In this document: positions 1-7,920 of the stretch, one piece after another
Numbering within the stretch: the stretch's first letter is position 1
How the letters are laid out: each line of letters starts with the position of its first letter
NCBI GenBank assembly: GCA_000350305.1
Contig: CP002916.1
Span: forward strand, 62,001-126,000
DNA: 64,000 nt
Source of the DNA: Thermoplasmatales archaeon BRNA1
GTDB lineage: Archaea; Thermoplasmatota; Thermoplasmata; Methanomassiliicoccales; Methanomethylophilaceae
Direction of reading: 5' to 3'
Notes under the pieces: model-generated
Seen by the model: only the letters and a program-made list of their open reading frames with translations
Told to the model about the DNA's origin: nothing
The model's database searches: none
Made by a program: the position numbers and the translations under genes

Positions 1-762
1 GACGCCGAGTTCCTTAGCCTGCTGTTTCAGGGGTTCCATGGCCGGACCTTTTCCGACCACCAGGAGGACGATGTCCTCGTCGAGCCTCGGCATGATCTCC
101 ACGATGCGGTTTATCTCCTTCTCGAAGGAGACCCTTCCGACATGGACCATGACCCTCTTGCCTTGGAGACAGTGCCTCTCCCTGATCCTGGAGCCGTCGG
201 CGGGTTTGAAGCGGTTGGTGTCGACGGGTGTGGGAATGGCGCGGATCTCCTTGGTGATGCCGTTGGCGCGGAGCTCTTCGGCAGTATCCTTGGACGGGGT
301 GACAATAATATCGATCCATTTGGATAGCTGGCGGAAATAGATCCAGGAAAGCTTCACCCCGAGGTTCTTGGGAATCTTGATCGGGGAATAGTACTGAAGG
401 GCGTCTCCGCCGAGGGTGTGGAATGTGCAGATTACGGGGATGCCGAGCCTATGGGCGGCGATCACTCCCTTCAGGGTCATGAGGGTGTAGCCCTGGGCGT
501 GCATGACGTCCGCACCCATGTTCTTCAGGATCCTCTTGGTGTGGGAGGGGAAGATAGGGACGAAGTATCCCTCGTATGTACTGAGTTTGATGGATTTGCA
601 ATAGTGGACGTTGGGGCGGTGGTCCGCCGCGTTCCCCGAATCCGGGGCGACAATCTCGGCGGAGTATTCACCATCGTTGAGCAGTTCCTCCATGATGTCG
701 ACGCACGCGATGACGCCGTCCATGTGCGGATGGTAACTGTCGGTCACTATTGCGATCTTCAT
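1..762 (-). CDS. Glycosyltransferase family 4, N-terminal part (runs off window)
   Basis: A reading frame stays open on the minus strand from an ATG at 762 to the window edge (254 codons), so only the N-terminal part is visible. It starts MKIAIVTDSYHPHMDGVIAC, the usual opening of GT-B glycosyltransferases of family GT4. Further on are a His-rich acceptor-domain segment (HAQGYTLMTLKG), a linker read as TPVDTNRFKP, and VGRVSFEKEI, which opens the nucleotide-sugar-binding Rossmann domain. Such cytosolic enzymes move a sugar from a nucleotide sugar to a lipid or glycan. It starts 2 bases from the end of adenosylhomocysteinase on the same strand. The donor and acceptor cannot be told, and the C-terminal E-x7-E motif lies outside. 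Confidence 0.85.
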   Translation of the reverse strand, partial: MKIAIVTDSYHPHMDGVIACVDIMEELLNDGEYSAEIVAPDSGNAADHRPNVHYCKSIKLSTYEGYFVPIFPSHTKRILKNMGADVMHAQGYTLMTLKGVIAAHRLGIPVICTFHTLGGDALQYYSPIKIPKNLGVKLSWIYFRQLSKWIDIIVTPSKDTAEELRANGITKEIRAIPTPVDTNRFKPADGSRIRERHCLQGKRVMVHVGRVSFEKEINRIVEIMPRLDEDIVLLVVGKGPAMEPLKQQAKELGV

Positions 763-764
763 TC

Positions 765-2003
765 TCAGGTTCCTTCCTGCCAGCTGTGGATGTAGTTGTA
801 CTGCTCCTCGGTGAAGGAATCGATCTCGATGCCGAGGGTCCTCAGCTTGATTCTGGCGAGCTCGTTGTCGATCTCGTCGGGGACGGGGATGACCTGGTTG
901 GACAGCTTGTCGTGGTTCTCGACCATGTAGACGATGGCCATCGCCTGGGTGGAGAAGCTGGTGTCCATGATCTCGGCGGGGTGTCCCTGTCCTGCGGCGA
1001 GGTTCATCAGCCTTCCCTCTCCGATGAGGTACAGCTTCCTGCCGTCTTTGAGGGTGTAGCAGTCGATGAAGTCCCTGACGGGCTCCTTGGAGACGGAGAT
1101 CTCGTTGAGATCCTTCTTGGAGATCTCGTTGTCGAAGTGTCCGGCATTGCCCATGACGCATCCGTCCTTCATGTTGAGGAAGTCCTCCTTGGTGACGATG
1201 TCCTTGCATCCGGTGACGGTAAGGACGATGTCGGCGTTCCTGACGGCCTCCCTCATGGGTTTGACCTCGAAACCGTCCATCCTCGCCTCGATCGCCTTGA
1301 CGGGGTCGACCTCGGTGACGGTGACGAGGGCTCCGAGACCCTTGGACCTCATGGCGACTCCCTTCCCGCACCATCCGTAGCCGGCGACTACGACGTTCTT
1401 TCCCGCGACGATGAGGTTGGTGGCGTTCATCCATCCGTCGAAGACGGACTGCCCGGTCCCGTAGCGGTTGTCGAAGAGGTACTTCATCTTGGAGTCGTTG
1501 ACGTCCATGACGGGGAACTCGAGCTTTTTGTCGGCAGCCATGGCTTTGAGTCTGACGATGCCGGTGGTGGTCTCCTCGTTCCCTCCCTTGATGTTGGAGA
1601 GGGCATCCCTGCGGGAGGTGTGCGCCATGGTGATGAGGTCCGCACCGTCGTCGATGACGAAGTCTGGCTTCATGTCGAGGACGCTGTTGAGGTTGGCGTA
1701 GTACTCCTCGTCGCTCTCGAACTTCTTGGCGTAGACCTTGAGTCCGAACTCCTCGCGGAGGGCGGCAGCGACCGAGTCGTCGGTGGACAGGGGGTTGCAG
1801 CTTGCGAGCCTGATCTCCGCGCCCGCGTTGGCGAGGGTGACGGCAAGCATTCCGGTCTTGGCCTCGGTGTGGAGGGCCATTCCGATCTTGAGGCCGGCAA
1901 GGGGCTGTTCCTTGCGGAATTTTTTATCGATCTCCTGGATCACGGGCATGTGCTCGTAGGCCCAGTGGAGCCTGAGACTTCCTTTCTTTACGAGTTCGTC
2001 CAT
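765..2003 (-). CDS. ahcY: Adenosylhomocysteinase (S-adenosylhomocysteine hydrolase)
   Basis: 412 residues, normal for archaeal AhcY. It reversibly splits S-adenosylhomocysteine (or, in some methanogens, S-inosylhomocysteine) to homocysteine and the nucleoside, which relieves product inhibition of SAM methyltransferases. Visible motifs are HTEAKT near residue 45, the catalytic/substrate stretch GGNEETTTG (about 140), the NAD-binding AGYGWCGKG (about 207) and GNAGHFDNEI (about 287). It sits between a GT4 gene and the phosphopantoate ligase on the same strand with gaps of 2-4 bases, so co-transcription is likely. A long antisense frame across it is a shadow caused by codon bias. Confidence 0.96.
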   Translation of the reverse strand: MDELVKKGSLRLHWAYEHMPVIQEIDKKFRKEQPLAGLKIGMALHTEAKTGMLAVTLANAGAEIRLASCNPLSTDDSVAAALREEFGLKVYAKKFESDEEYYANLNSVLDMKPDFVIDDGADLITMAHTSRRDALSNIKGGNEETTTGIVRLKAMAADKKLEFPVMDVNDSKMKYLFDNRYGTGQSVFDGWMNATNLIVAGKNVVVAGYGWCGKGVAMRSKGLGALVTVTEVDPVKAIEARMDGFEVKPMREAVRNADIVLTVTGCKDIVTKEDFLNMKDGCVMGNAGHFDNEISKKDLNEISVSKEPVRDFIDCYTLKDGRKLYLIGEGRLMNLAAGQGHPAEIMDTSFSTQAMAIVYMVENHDKLSNQVIPVPDEIDNELARIKLRTLGIEIDSFTEEQYNYIHSWQEGT

Positions 2004-2007
2004 TTGA

Positions 2008-2757
2008 TTACTCTCCGAATTCGGACATCAGTGATTTGCATATGTGGTCGATGGTGTCCCTGCGGGTCCTGACCGATGAAAACTGTTTGATTATGGCATC
2101 GATCTCATCGTCCTTTCCGCGGAGTTCCTCGACGAACTTCCTAATGTTCTCCACCGCTCTGCTGATTTCGTCGGATATGGGGACGGATGCCACCCTGGAT
2201 GTTCTTGACAGGGGGTTCAGGTCAATAGAGATTACTGTCTTCCCCATGGCGATGAGGGCTTCTGCGCGGTCGCCGTCCTCGATAGGAACGACGATCACGT
2301 CGGAATCGAAGATCCCCTCCTTCGTGCAGAGTGCCCTATCGGATGTGAGGTTGGGGATCCTTGCATCGGGATTCCTCCCGAGGATGCCTTTCGCCCCTTG
2401 GGATTCCATGTACTCGATGAGCTGCTCCATTCTCTCTTCTGTGCGATGGAAGATGTTGACCTCCATTTTAGCGGGAACGGACTGTGCCAGAGCAATCAAT
2501 CCCCCGGGTTCCAGTGCGATGGAGTTTCCGTTCACGCAGACGATGGGTTTCTTCGCTTTGAGGAGGAATGCTGCTGCGGCTTTTTCAGCCTCTAATGCAG
2601 GGGTTATGGTGTGCTCACCCATCAGATAATCGAAAGCCTCCCCCCTCCCATGGGAGATGAGGCCGGTGGGGGTCACGAGGCCCTGTGCGACCATATCTGC
2701 GAGGTGTTCCCTCACCATGAGGGATTTGTAACGGGGGTGGTTCTTGGGAGTAGACAC
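2008..2757 (-). CDS. 4-phosphopantoate--beta-alanine ligase (archaeal phosphopantothenate synthetase, DUF137)
   Basis: Joins 4-phosphopantoate to beta-alanine with ATP, the archaeal route to CoA that replaces bacterial PanC. Recognised by NHPRYKSL at the N-terminus, ISHGRGEAFDYLMGE, VCVNGNS, EVNIFHRTEERM and the strongly conserved IEDGDRAEALIAMGKT followed by SIDLNPLSRTSR. The open frame extends to an ATG at 2853, but this runs 47 bases into the upstream gene and adds a low-complexity tail. I chose the GTG at 2757: it places NHPRY close to the N-terminus as in the family and has GGCGGTG about 8 bases upstream. That gives about 249 residues. Another CoA gene, coaBC, lies at the far end of the window. 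Confidence 0.88.
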   Translation of the reverse strand: MSTPKNHPRYKSLMVREHLADMVAQGLVTPTGLISHGRGEAFDYLMGEHTITPALEAEKAAAAFLLKAKKPIVCVNGNSIALEPGGLIALAQSVPAKMEVNIFHRTEERMEQLIEYMESQGAKGILGRNPDARIPNLTSDRALCTKEGIFDSDVIVVPIEDGDRAEALIAMGKTVISIDLNPLSRTSRVASVPISDEISRAVENIRKFVEELRGKDDEIDAIIKQFSSVRTRRDTIDHICKSLMSEFGE

Positions 2758-2806
2758 GGTTCTGGCACCGCCATCAGGGGATATATTACAATCGGTCAGG
2801 AGAACA

Positions 2807-3475
2807 TCACTTCTTGTGATGGTGGGTCGCGTTGTAGATGATGTGCTTCTCATCCATGCTCGCGACGATATCCTCTGGCGATTTGCGCTTGAGGAGGACG
2901 AAACCGACGATTCCCATGGTCAGCGCACCGAGGAAGTCCATGTGGATGTCTTCCAGGGAATCGGCCATGTGGTGCTGCATGTAGTCCCCGCCGACCAGCC
3001 AATCGATGGTTCCCTCCATGAGCTCCCAGACGTTCCCGAATGCGAATCCTCCGATGAAGGTGAGGAAGCATAGGATGCCTGTAGGCATATCAGTCCTTCC
3101 GCCGAAGCACTGGATCAGGCACAGCGCAACGAACACGACCATGGAGACAAAAAGGGTCGACATCCAGTGGGCGAACTCGTCCCACCACCAGAAGTTGTCG
3201 TAGAACCCGAGGAACAGCGGGATTCCGTAAGCGTAGATGTTGAGGGTGATAATGATCACGAACCAGTACGGGAACACCAGTTTCCTGGTGTAGCGGATCG
3301 CAGGGATGATCGCCACGAGCATCGCGATGACGATGTGGGTGGCAGCGATGTACGTGTCGCCGTATTCGCCGGTGGCGTATCCGAGTCTCGCAAGGACGAA
3401 GAATATCAGCAGACCCGCGGGGAATAGGAAAATGCATGCGAGATCGATCTTCCTCTCGAACTCGACGTCGGTCAT
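2807..3475 (-). CDS. Multi-pass membrane protein, DUF2238/YjdF-like
   Basis: 222 residues from an ATG at 3475, which overlaps the previous stop in an ATGA; the longer open frame upstream of it is a shadow of that gene. About six hydrophobic segments are visible. Conserved polar pieces, FWWWDEFAHW near 90, GNVWELMEGTIDW near 145 and DIHMDFLGALTMG near 185, resemble the D-xx-xH / WE-E / D-xxDxxxxxxG pattern of the DUF2238 (YjdF) family, whose function is not established. The tail is His/Lys-rich. It forms an operon with the membrane protein at 3472-4056. Family assignment is from motif memory, so moderate. Confidence 0.65.
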   Translation of the reverse strand: MTDVEFERKIDLACIFLFPAGLLIFFVLARLGYATGEYGDTYIAATHIVIAMLVAIIPAIRYTRKLVFPYWFVIIITLNIYAYGIPLFLGFYDNFWWWDEFAHWMSTLFVSMVVFVALCLIQCFGGRTDMPTGILCFLTFIGGFAFGNVWELMEGTIDWLVGGDYMQHHMADSLEDIHMDFLGALTMGIVGFVLLKRKSPEDIVASMDEKHIIYNATHHHKK

Positions 3476-4056
3476 TCCTCTCCCTCCAAAACCCTTTCGG
3501 AATCGAAGAAGCGGGGCAGACCCTTCATCTTCTCGTAGACCATGAACGCCACAGCGAAGACAATGCACCACACGAATGCGGCAGCGAACTCCTGGGTGTT
3601 CAGTGCGTTGTTGACGGTGATATCGAACTCGGAGTGATACAGCATGTAGATGACCACCCCAGTGAAACTGGAGATGGCCAGTCCGAACAGGAAGATGAAC
3701 GTCGCGATGAGCTCTCTGTAGAACTTCAGGTTGAAGAATGCAATCAGGGAGATGACCGCGCAGAATCCGAGTACAGGATACGGTATGACGCACAGCCTGA
3801 ATCCTGGGTAGCACTCTGTGTCGATCCCATAGGCGAGTGCCAGAGAGACGGCGAGTGCGATGATATGGAGGATCGGGAACACGATTCTGATGTTCCTTCC
3901 CAGGAATGCCTCCACAATGTACAGCACGGAAATGAAGACTGACACGGCGGACGCGGAGACCAGCGGCGGTGATTCAAGAGAGATTCCCGCAGCCAGGGAT
4001 ATCACGGAGAAAAGCACCGTAACCGCGTAGATGCACATGCCGATTTTCGAAGACAC
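3472..4056 (-). CDS. Hypothetical membrane protein (about five transmembrane helices)
   Basis: 194 residues with five or six hydrophobic stretches and few charges until the C-terminal EKMKGLPRFFDSERVLEGEE tail. I recognise no family. It is the first gene of a two-gene unit: its TGA overlaps the ATG of the next membrane protein (2807-3475) by four bases, so the two are probably translated together. The location beside the phosphonate and LicD genes suggests an envelope role, but nothing in the protein proves it. Confidence 0.7.
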   Translation of the reverse strand: MSSKIGMCIYAVTVLFSVISLAAGISLESPPLVSASAVSVFISVLYIVEAFLGRNIRIVFPILHIIALAVSLALAYGIDTECYPGFRLCVIPYPVLGFCAVISLIAFFNLKFYRELIATFIFLFGLAISSFTGVVIYMLYHSEFDITVNNALNTQEFAAAFVWCIVFAVAFMVYEKMKGLPRFFDSERVLEGEE

Positions 4057-4118
4057 ACGACCCCATTATCGGTACTATCGATAAGTGTATCGCTTTGTAA
4101 AGTACAGAAGAGTACGTT

Positions 4119-4874
4119 TCACTTCCCGTTCTTTCCGATGACGTAGTCCTTGTAGACACTGCAGGGGTAGCCTGTCGCACCGGAGCGGGCACCCTCGGGG
4201 GGAGGGGTCATGTAGTTCCCGTAAAGTTGGGTGAGGACGGCATCGTATTCTTTCGGGAGGGGCACATCGGTATCCTCGAACCGATGCATGATCGGCTCGC
4301 CCCACCATTCCTTGGGGAAGACATCGTTCTGACGTATCGCACAGCGTATGACTGAAAGAGGAGTGTCCTTGTTGCATATCATGTCCGCAAGGCGTTGGAA
4401 CACTCCCACCGTCCATGCAAGACATTTATGCAGCCTTATCGAGGAAATGTGGTCGACTACGGTGGCGGACAGGTGGATGCCTGCAACCGGCAGCTTGATC
4501 AGCAGGGACCGGACCTTTGTAGACGGGGAATCCGACAGAACGAAGAGATCGATGAAGGGGGCCCTTTTGTTCTTTAGGTCGTCCTCGAAGTCCTCCGTTT
4601 TGAGGATGACATGCGGGTGGGTATCGGCGGAAGGAAAGTGCCAGTAGTACTTGTTTGAATCAAGATCCTGAGTCATCGCATCATCGATGCGGGGCAGGTC
4701 CTTCTCCCAAACGGCCAGATCGATGTCGTCGTCCCATGGGATGAAACCGTCGTGTCTGACGGCGCCGAGAGCGGATCCGTAGCAGAGGTAGAAGGGGATG
4801 CCGTGTGATTCCAGAACCTCGGAGACATCCTTGTACATCGAAATCAGGCGGGCCTGTTCATCGTTCATGGGCAC
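4119..4874 (-). CDS. LicD-family phosphotransferase, candidate 2-aminoethylphosphonate transferase
   Basis: 251 residues. The LicD/fukutin-type core is at residues 29-57: YGSALGAVRHDGFIPWDDDI, with the paired Asp residues that bind metal. LicD enzymes move phosphocholine or similar head groups from a CDP-activated donor onto glycans. The gene is transcribed divergently from the cytidylyltransferase-AEP transaminase fusion, 87 bases away, so the obvious inference is that it transfers AEP from CMP-AEP to a surface glycan. An alternative start is the second Met at 4868. It could instead use another CDP-activated group; substrate is not readable from the sequence. Confidence 0.85.
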   Translation of the reverse strand: MPMNDEQARLISMYKDVSEVLESHGIPFYLCYGSALGAVRHDGFIPWDDDIDLAVWEKDLPRIDDAMTQDLDSNKYYWHFPSADTHPHVILKTEDFEDDLKNKRAPFIDLFVLSDSPSTKVRSLLIKLPVAGIHLSATVVDHISSIRLHKCLAWTVGVFQRLADMICNKDTPLSVIRCAIRQNDVFPKEWWGEPIMHRFEDTDVPLPKEYDAVLTQLYGNYMTPPPEGARSGATGYPCSVYKDYVIGKNGK

Positions 4875-4961
4875 CCATGCGATTGGTTAGTGCGTATAAT
4901 ACCGTGTCGGACAATCAAGCATATATCATCCTGCATTCATCAAGGGGCAGAAGTGTTCCAC
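4875..4961. promoter_or_regulatory. Divergent promoter region, LicD / CMP-AEP synthase fusion
   Basis: The 87-base gap between two divergent starts holds TATA-like elements for both directions: GTATTATACG on the minus strand around 4889-4898, some 20 bases before the LicD start, and CATATATCAT around 4919-4928, some 35-40 bases before the plus-strand ATG at 4962. Read directly from the sequence; no start sites are known. Confidence 0.45.
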
Positions 4962-6791
4962 ATGATCAGGCAGGCAGTTATCATGGCAGGGGGTCTGGGG
5001 TCCCGTCTGAAGGACCGTACCGCCACCATGCCCAAGGGTTTCCTGGAGATCGACGGCATGGCTATCGTCGAGAGTTCCGTACGCAAGCTCATCTGGGCGG
5101 GCGTGGAGGAGATCATCATCGGCACCGGCCACTGCAGCGAATACTACGAGAAGCTGGCGGAGAAATACTCCTGCATAACCCTCGCCCACAATCCCGATTA
5201 TGCGAACACCGGCAGCATGGGGACCCTCGCATGCTGTGCCGAGAAGGTCTACGGCGAGTTCCTCCTGTTGGAATCCGATCTGGTCTATGACCGCATAGGG
5301 CTGTTCGTCCTGGTCAACGATTGCCACAGCGACGTCATCCTCGCGTCCGGGAAGACCGGATCCGGAGATGAGGTCTATCTCGAGACCGATGCTGACGGTA
5401 ATCTCCTGCGCCACTCCAAGAAGAGGGAGGAGATCGGGACCGTCGCGGGGGAGCTCGTGGGCATCACCAAACTCTCCAAGGACACACTGTCCCGCATGGT
5501 CGAGTACATGAACGCCGAGAAGGCGGTCCAGCCGAAGATGGAATACGAGGTCGCGATGACCTACGTGTCCACCCACGGCAGCGGCATCCACGTCCGCACA
5601 GTGGAACACTACGTCTGGTGCGAGATCGACTGCGAGGACCACCTCAAGCGCGCCCTGGGAACGGTCTATCCCCATGTGAAGGAGAACGAGTCCCTCATGG
5701 ATGTCCGCAGGGAGGTCCTTCTGAACCCCGGTCCGGCCACCACCACCGACGGTGTGAAGTATGCCCAGGTCCAGGCCGATATCTGTCCCCGCGAGAACGA
5801 GTTCGGGGACGTGGTCGAGTGGGTCGCGGACGAGCTGGCACTTATGGCAGGTAAGCCCGGACGCGTCGAGACGGTGCTGTTCGGAGGATCCGGAACCGCC
5901 GGCGATGAGGCCATGATATCATCCTGTGTCCCAGATTCCGGAAAGCTGCTGATTGTCGACAACGGCGCATACGGGAAGAGGATGGCAAAGATGGCCGAGA
6001 TCTACGGCCTTGATTTCGAAGTGTACCACAGCGACGGGGTCAACCGTCTCGACATCCCGGACATCGAGAAGAGGCTGGTCGACGGGAAGTTCACCCATTT
6101 CGCAGTCATCTATCACGAGACCACGACCGGCATCCTCAATCCAGTGCCGCAGCTCTGCAGGTTCTGCCACTCCAAGGGCATCGTTACCATCGTGGATGCC
6201 GTCAGCGCGTTCGCCGCCGTACCCATCGACATGGACGAGGACTGCATCGATTTTATGGCCTCAACCTCCAACAAGAACATCCAGGGGATGGCTGGCATCG
6301 CGTTCGTGTTCTGCAGGAAGGATGCGCTCGAGGCGATCAAGGATTACCCGATGCGCAACTACTACCTCAACATCTACGATCAGAACGCCTACTTCCAGAA
6401 GACCCACCAGATGAGGTTCACTCCTCCGGTGCAGACCTTCTACGCACTCAGGCAGGCGATCATCGAGACGAAACTGGAGACCATCGAGGGAAGATATGCC
6501 CGTTACACGGAGTGCTGGCACATTCTTATGGATGCCGTCAAGAAGCTGGGGCTGAGGAGCATCGTTTCCGAGGAGGAACAGTCCCATCTCATTATCTCCA
6601 TCGAGAATCCGAGTTCGGAGAAGTACGATTTCAACACACTTCATGACCTTGCAAGAAGCAGGGGATTCACGATCTATCCGGGTAAGATGAGCACCCTGCC
6701 CACGTTCCGCATTGCGAATATCGGTGACATCCGTCCCGAGGAGATGGCGGAATTCACCAAGATCCTGGGAGAATATGTGAAGACCCTGTGA
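4962..6791 (+). CDS. Bifunctional AEP cytidylyltransferase / 2-aminoethylphosphonate--pyruvate transaminase
   Basis: 609 residues from the ATG at 4962; the frame is open upstream to 4890 but that part has no domain. Residues about 1-235 are a LicC/GlmU-like nucleotidyltransferase: MAGGLGSRLKDRT with Lys of MPKGFLEI, then LLESDLVYD. Residues about 250-609 are a class V PLP aminotransferase of PhnW type, opening LLNPGPATTT, with FGGSGTAGDEA, the Asp of VDAVSAFAAVPIDM and the PLP Lys in STSNKNIQGM. It should aminate phosphonoacetaldehyde to AEP and activate AEP with CTP. PntC-type enzymes fused to the transaminase are known from bacteria such as Treponema. It converges on the decarboxylase with a 1-base gap. 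Confidence 0.88.
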   Translation: MIRQAVIMAGGLGSRLKDRTATMPKGFLEIDGMAIVESSVRKLIWAGVEEIIIGTGHCSEYYEKLAEKYSCITLAHNPDYANTGSMGTLACCAEKVYGEFLLLESDLVYDRIGLFVLVNDCHSDVILASGKTGSGDEVYLETDADGNLLRHSKKREEIGTVAGELVGITKLSKDTLSRMVEYMNAEKAVQPKMEYEVAMTYVSTHGSGIHVRTVEHYVWCEIDCEDHLKRALGTVYPHVKENESLMDVRREVLLNPGPATTTDGVKYAQVQADICPRENEFGDVVEWVADELALMAGKPGRVETVLFGGSGTAGDEAMISSCVPDSGKLLIVDNGAYGKRMAKMAEIYGLDFEVYHSDGVNRLDIPDIEKRLVDGKFTHFAVIYHETTTGILNPVPQLCRFCHSKGIVTIVDAVSAFAAVPIDMDEDCIDFMASTSNKNIQGMAGIAFVFCRKDALEAIKDYPMRNYYLNIYDQNAYFQKTHQMRFTPPVQTFYALRQAIIETKLETIEGRYARYTECWHILMDAVKKLGLRSIVSEEEQSHLIISIENPSSEKYDFNTLHDLARSRGFTIYPGKMSTLPTFRIANIGDIRPEEMAEFTKILGEYVKTL

Positions 6792-6792
6792 T

Positions 6793-7911
6793 TCACTCGG
6801 ATAGGTGACGCATGAACGCTTCCTTGTTCTCGACGGGAGTGGTCGTGGGTCTCCCCAGGTCCTCTCTGGAGCCGATGGCGGAATCTATCTCGATGAAACA
6901 AGGGCCCTCGATACTCTTTACAACGGTGAATTTCCACTTTAGGTCTTCATAGGTATCGACTTTAACAGCATAAGCATACCCACATGCTTTTGCAACGGAT
7001 ACGAAATCGACAGAATTAGCAACAGTGGGCATTCCACCGACAGATTCGTGTGCGAAATTATTGATGATTATATGAATTAAATTAACGGGCTTCACAGCAC
7101 CAACAGTGGCCATGGATCCCATGTGCATTAGTGCAGAACCGTCTCCGTCGATGCACCAGATGCGGGTTTTAGGTTTGTTAATCGCGATGCCAAGGGCTAT
7201 GGAAGAGCTGTGGCCCATTGAACCAACGGTCAAGAAATCATTATTGTGTCCTTGTCCAAGGGACTCTCTAACTTCGAAGAGTTCTCTTGAGGTTTTTCCA
7301 GTAGTCGAGACAATGGGGTCATCACCGCTAGCTTTTACAATGAGTTTTATGATTTCTTCCCGAACAAGTTTGCTTTTGTTCTTGTAAGATACCTTGTTGG
7401 AGTAGGTGAACGCTCCTTTCTGAACTATAAAAGCGACCTGTCTACCCTTATCCAGAAGAGGTTGCCATTCTTTGAACTGGGAAGATACATCTTCGATGTC
7501 TGTATCTTTGCCAATAATCATGAACGGTACATCCATAACATTCATGAGTTCCGTGGTTACCTTACCTTGCTGTATGTGCTGGGGTTCGTCATGAACCCCG
7601 GGCTCACCTCTCCATCCGATGATGAAGATACAAGGGATGGCGTAGACCTCTTCGCTAATTAGCGATGCAAGCGGGTTTATGATGTTGCCTTCTCCGGAGT
7701 TCTGCAAGTAGACGACTGGCACTTTTCCAGTTGCAAGGTGGTAACCTGCTGCCAGACCGACGGAGTTTCCTTCGTTGGCGGCTATGAGGTGATGTTTCGG
7801 GTCGATACCATAGGTGTCCATCAGATAATCGCACAGCTGCCTGAGCTGGGAATCCGGGACGCCGGTAAAGAAATCCGCACCGAGTATCTTTGCAAAGTCG
7901 CCTGCATCCAT
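6793..7911 (-). CDS. aepY: Phosphonopyruvate decarboxylase
   Basis: 372 residues, ThDP-dependent. It pulls the unfavourable PEP mutase reaction forward by decarboxylating phosphonopyruvate to phosphonoacetaldehyde. The N-terminal domain has FFTGVPDSQLRQLC (residues 13-26) and the ThDP-activating Glu in IAANEGNSVGLAAGY; GWRGEPGVHDEPQH is typical of the family. The ThDP/Mg motif starts with IDGDGSALMHMGS near 255 and ends with INNFAHESVGG. It follows PEP mutase by 9 bases on the same strand. Its base composition is visibly more AT-rich than the mutase and the fusion gene, which may mean a separate origin. Confidence 0.93.
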   Translation of the reverse strand: MDAGDFAKILGADFFTGVPDSQLRQLCDYLMDTYGIDPKHHLIAANEGNSVGLAAGYHLATGKVPVVYLQNSGEGNIINPLASLISEEVYAIPCIFIIGWRGEPGVHDEPQHIQQGKVTTELMNVMDVPFMIIGKDTDIEDVSSQFKEWQPLLDKGRQVAFIVQKGAFTYSNKVSYKNKSKLVREEIIKLIVKASGDDPIVSTTGKTSRELFEVRESLGQGHNNDFLTVGSMGHSSSIALGIAINKPKTRIWCIDGDGSALMHMGSMATVGAVKPVNLIHIIINNFAHESVGGMPTVANSVDFVSVAKACGYAYAVKVDTYEDLKWKFTVVKSIEGPCFIEIDSAIGSREDLGRPTTTPVENKEAFMRHLSE

Positions 7912-7920
7912 TTTCAGACC

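Noticed and set aside
750-2072. 440-codon plus-strand frame opposite adenosylhomocysteinase
   Set aside because: It is the antisense shadow of a certain gene with G/C-ending codons; the product is a low-complexity Val/Asp/Gly/Leu string.
2758-2853. N-terminal extension of the phosphopantoate ligase
   Set aside because: The extra 32 codons overlap the upstream gene and read as a Ser/Thr/Arg string; the GTG at 2757 with a ribosome-binding site fits the family.
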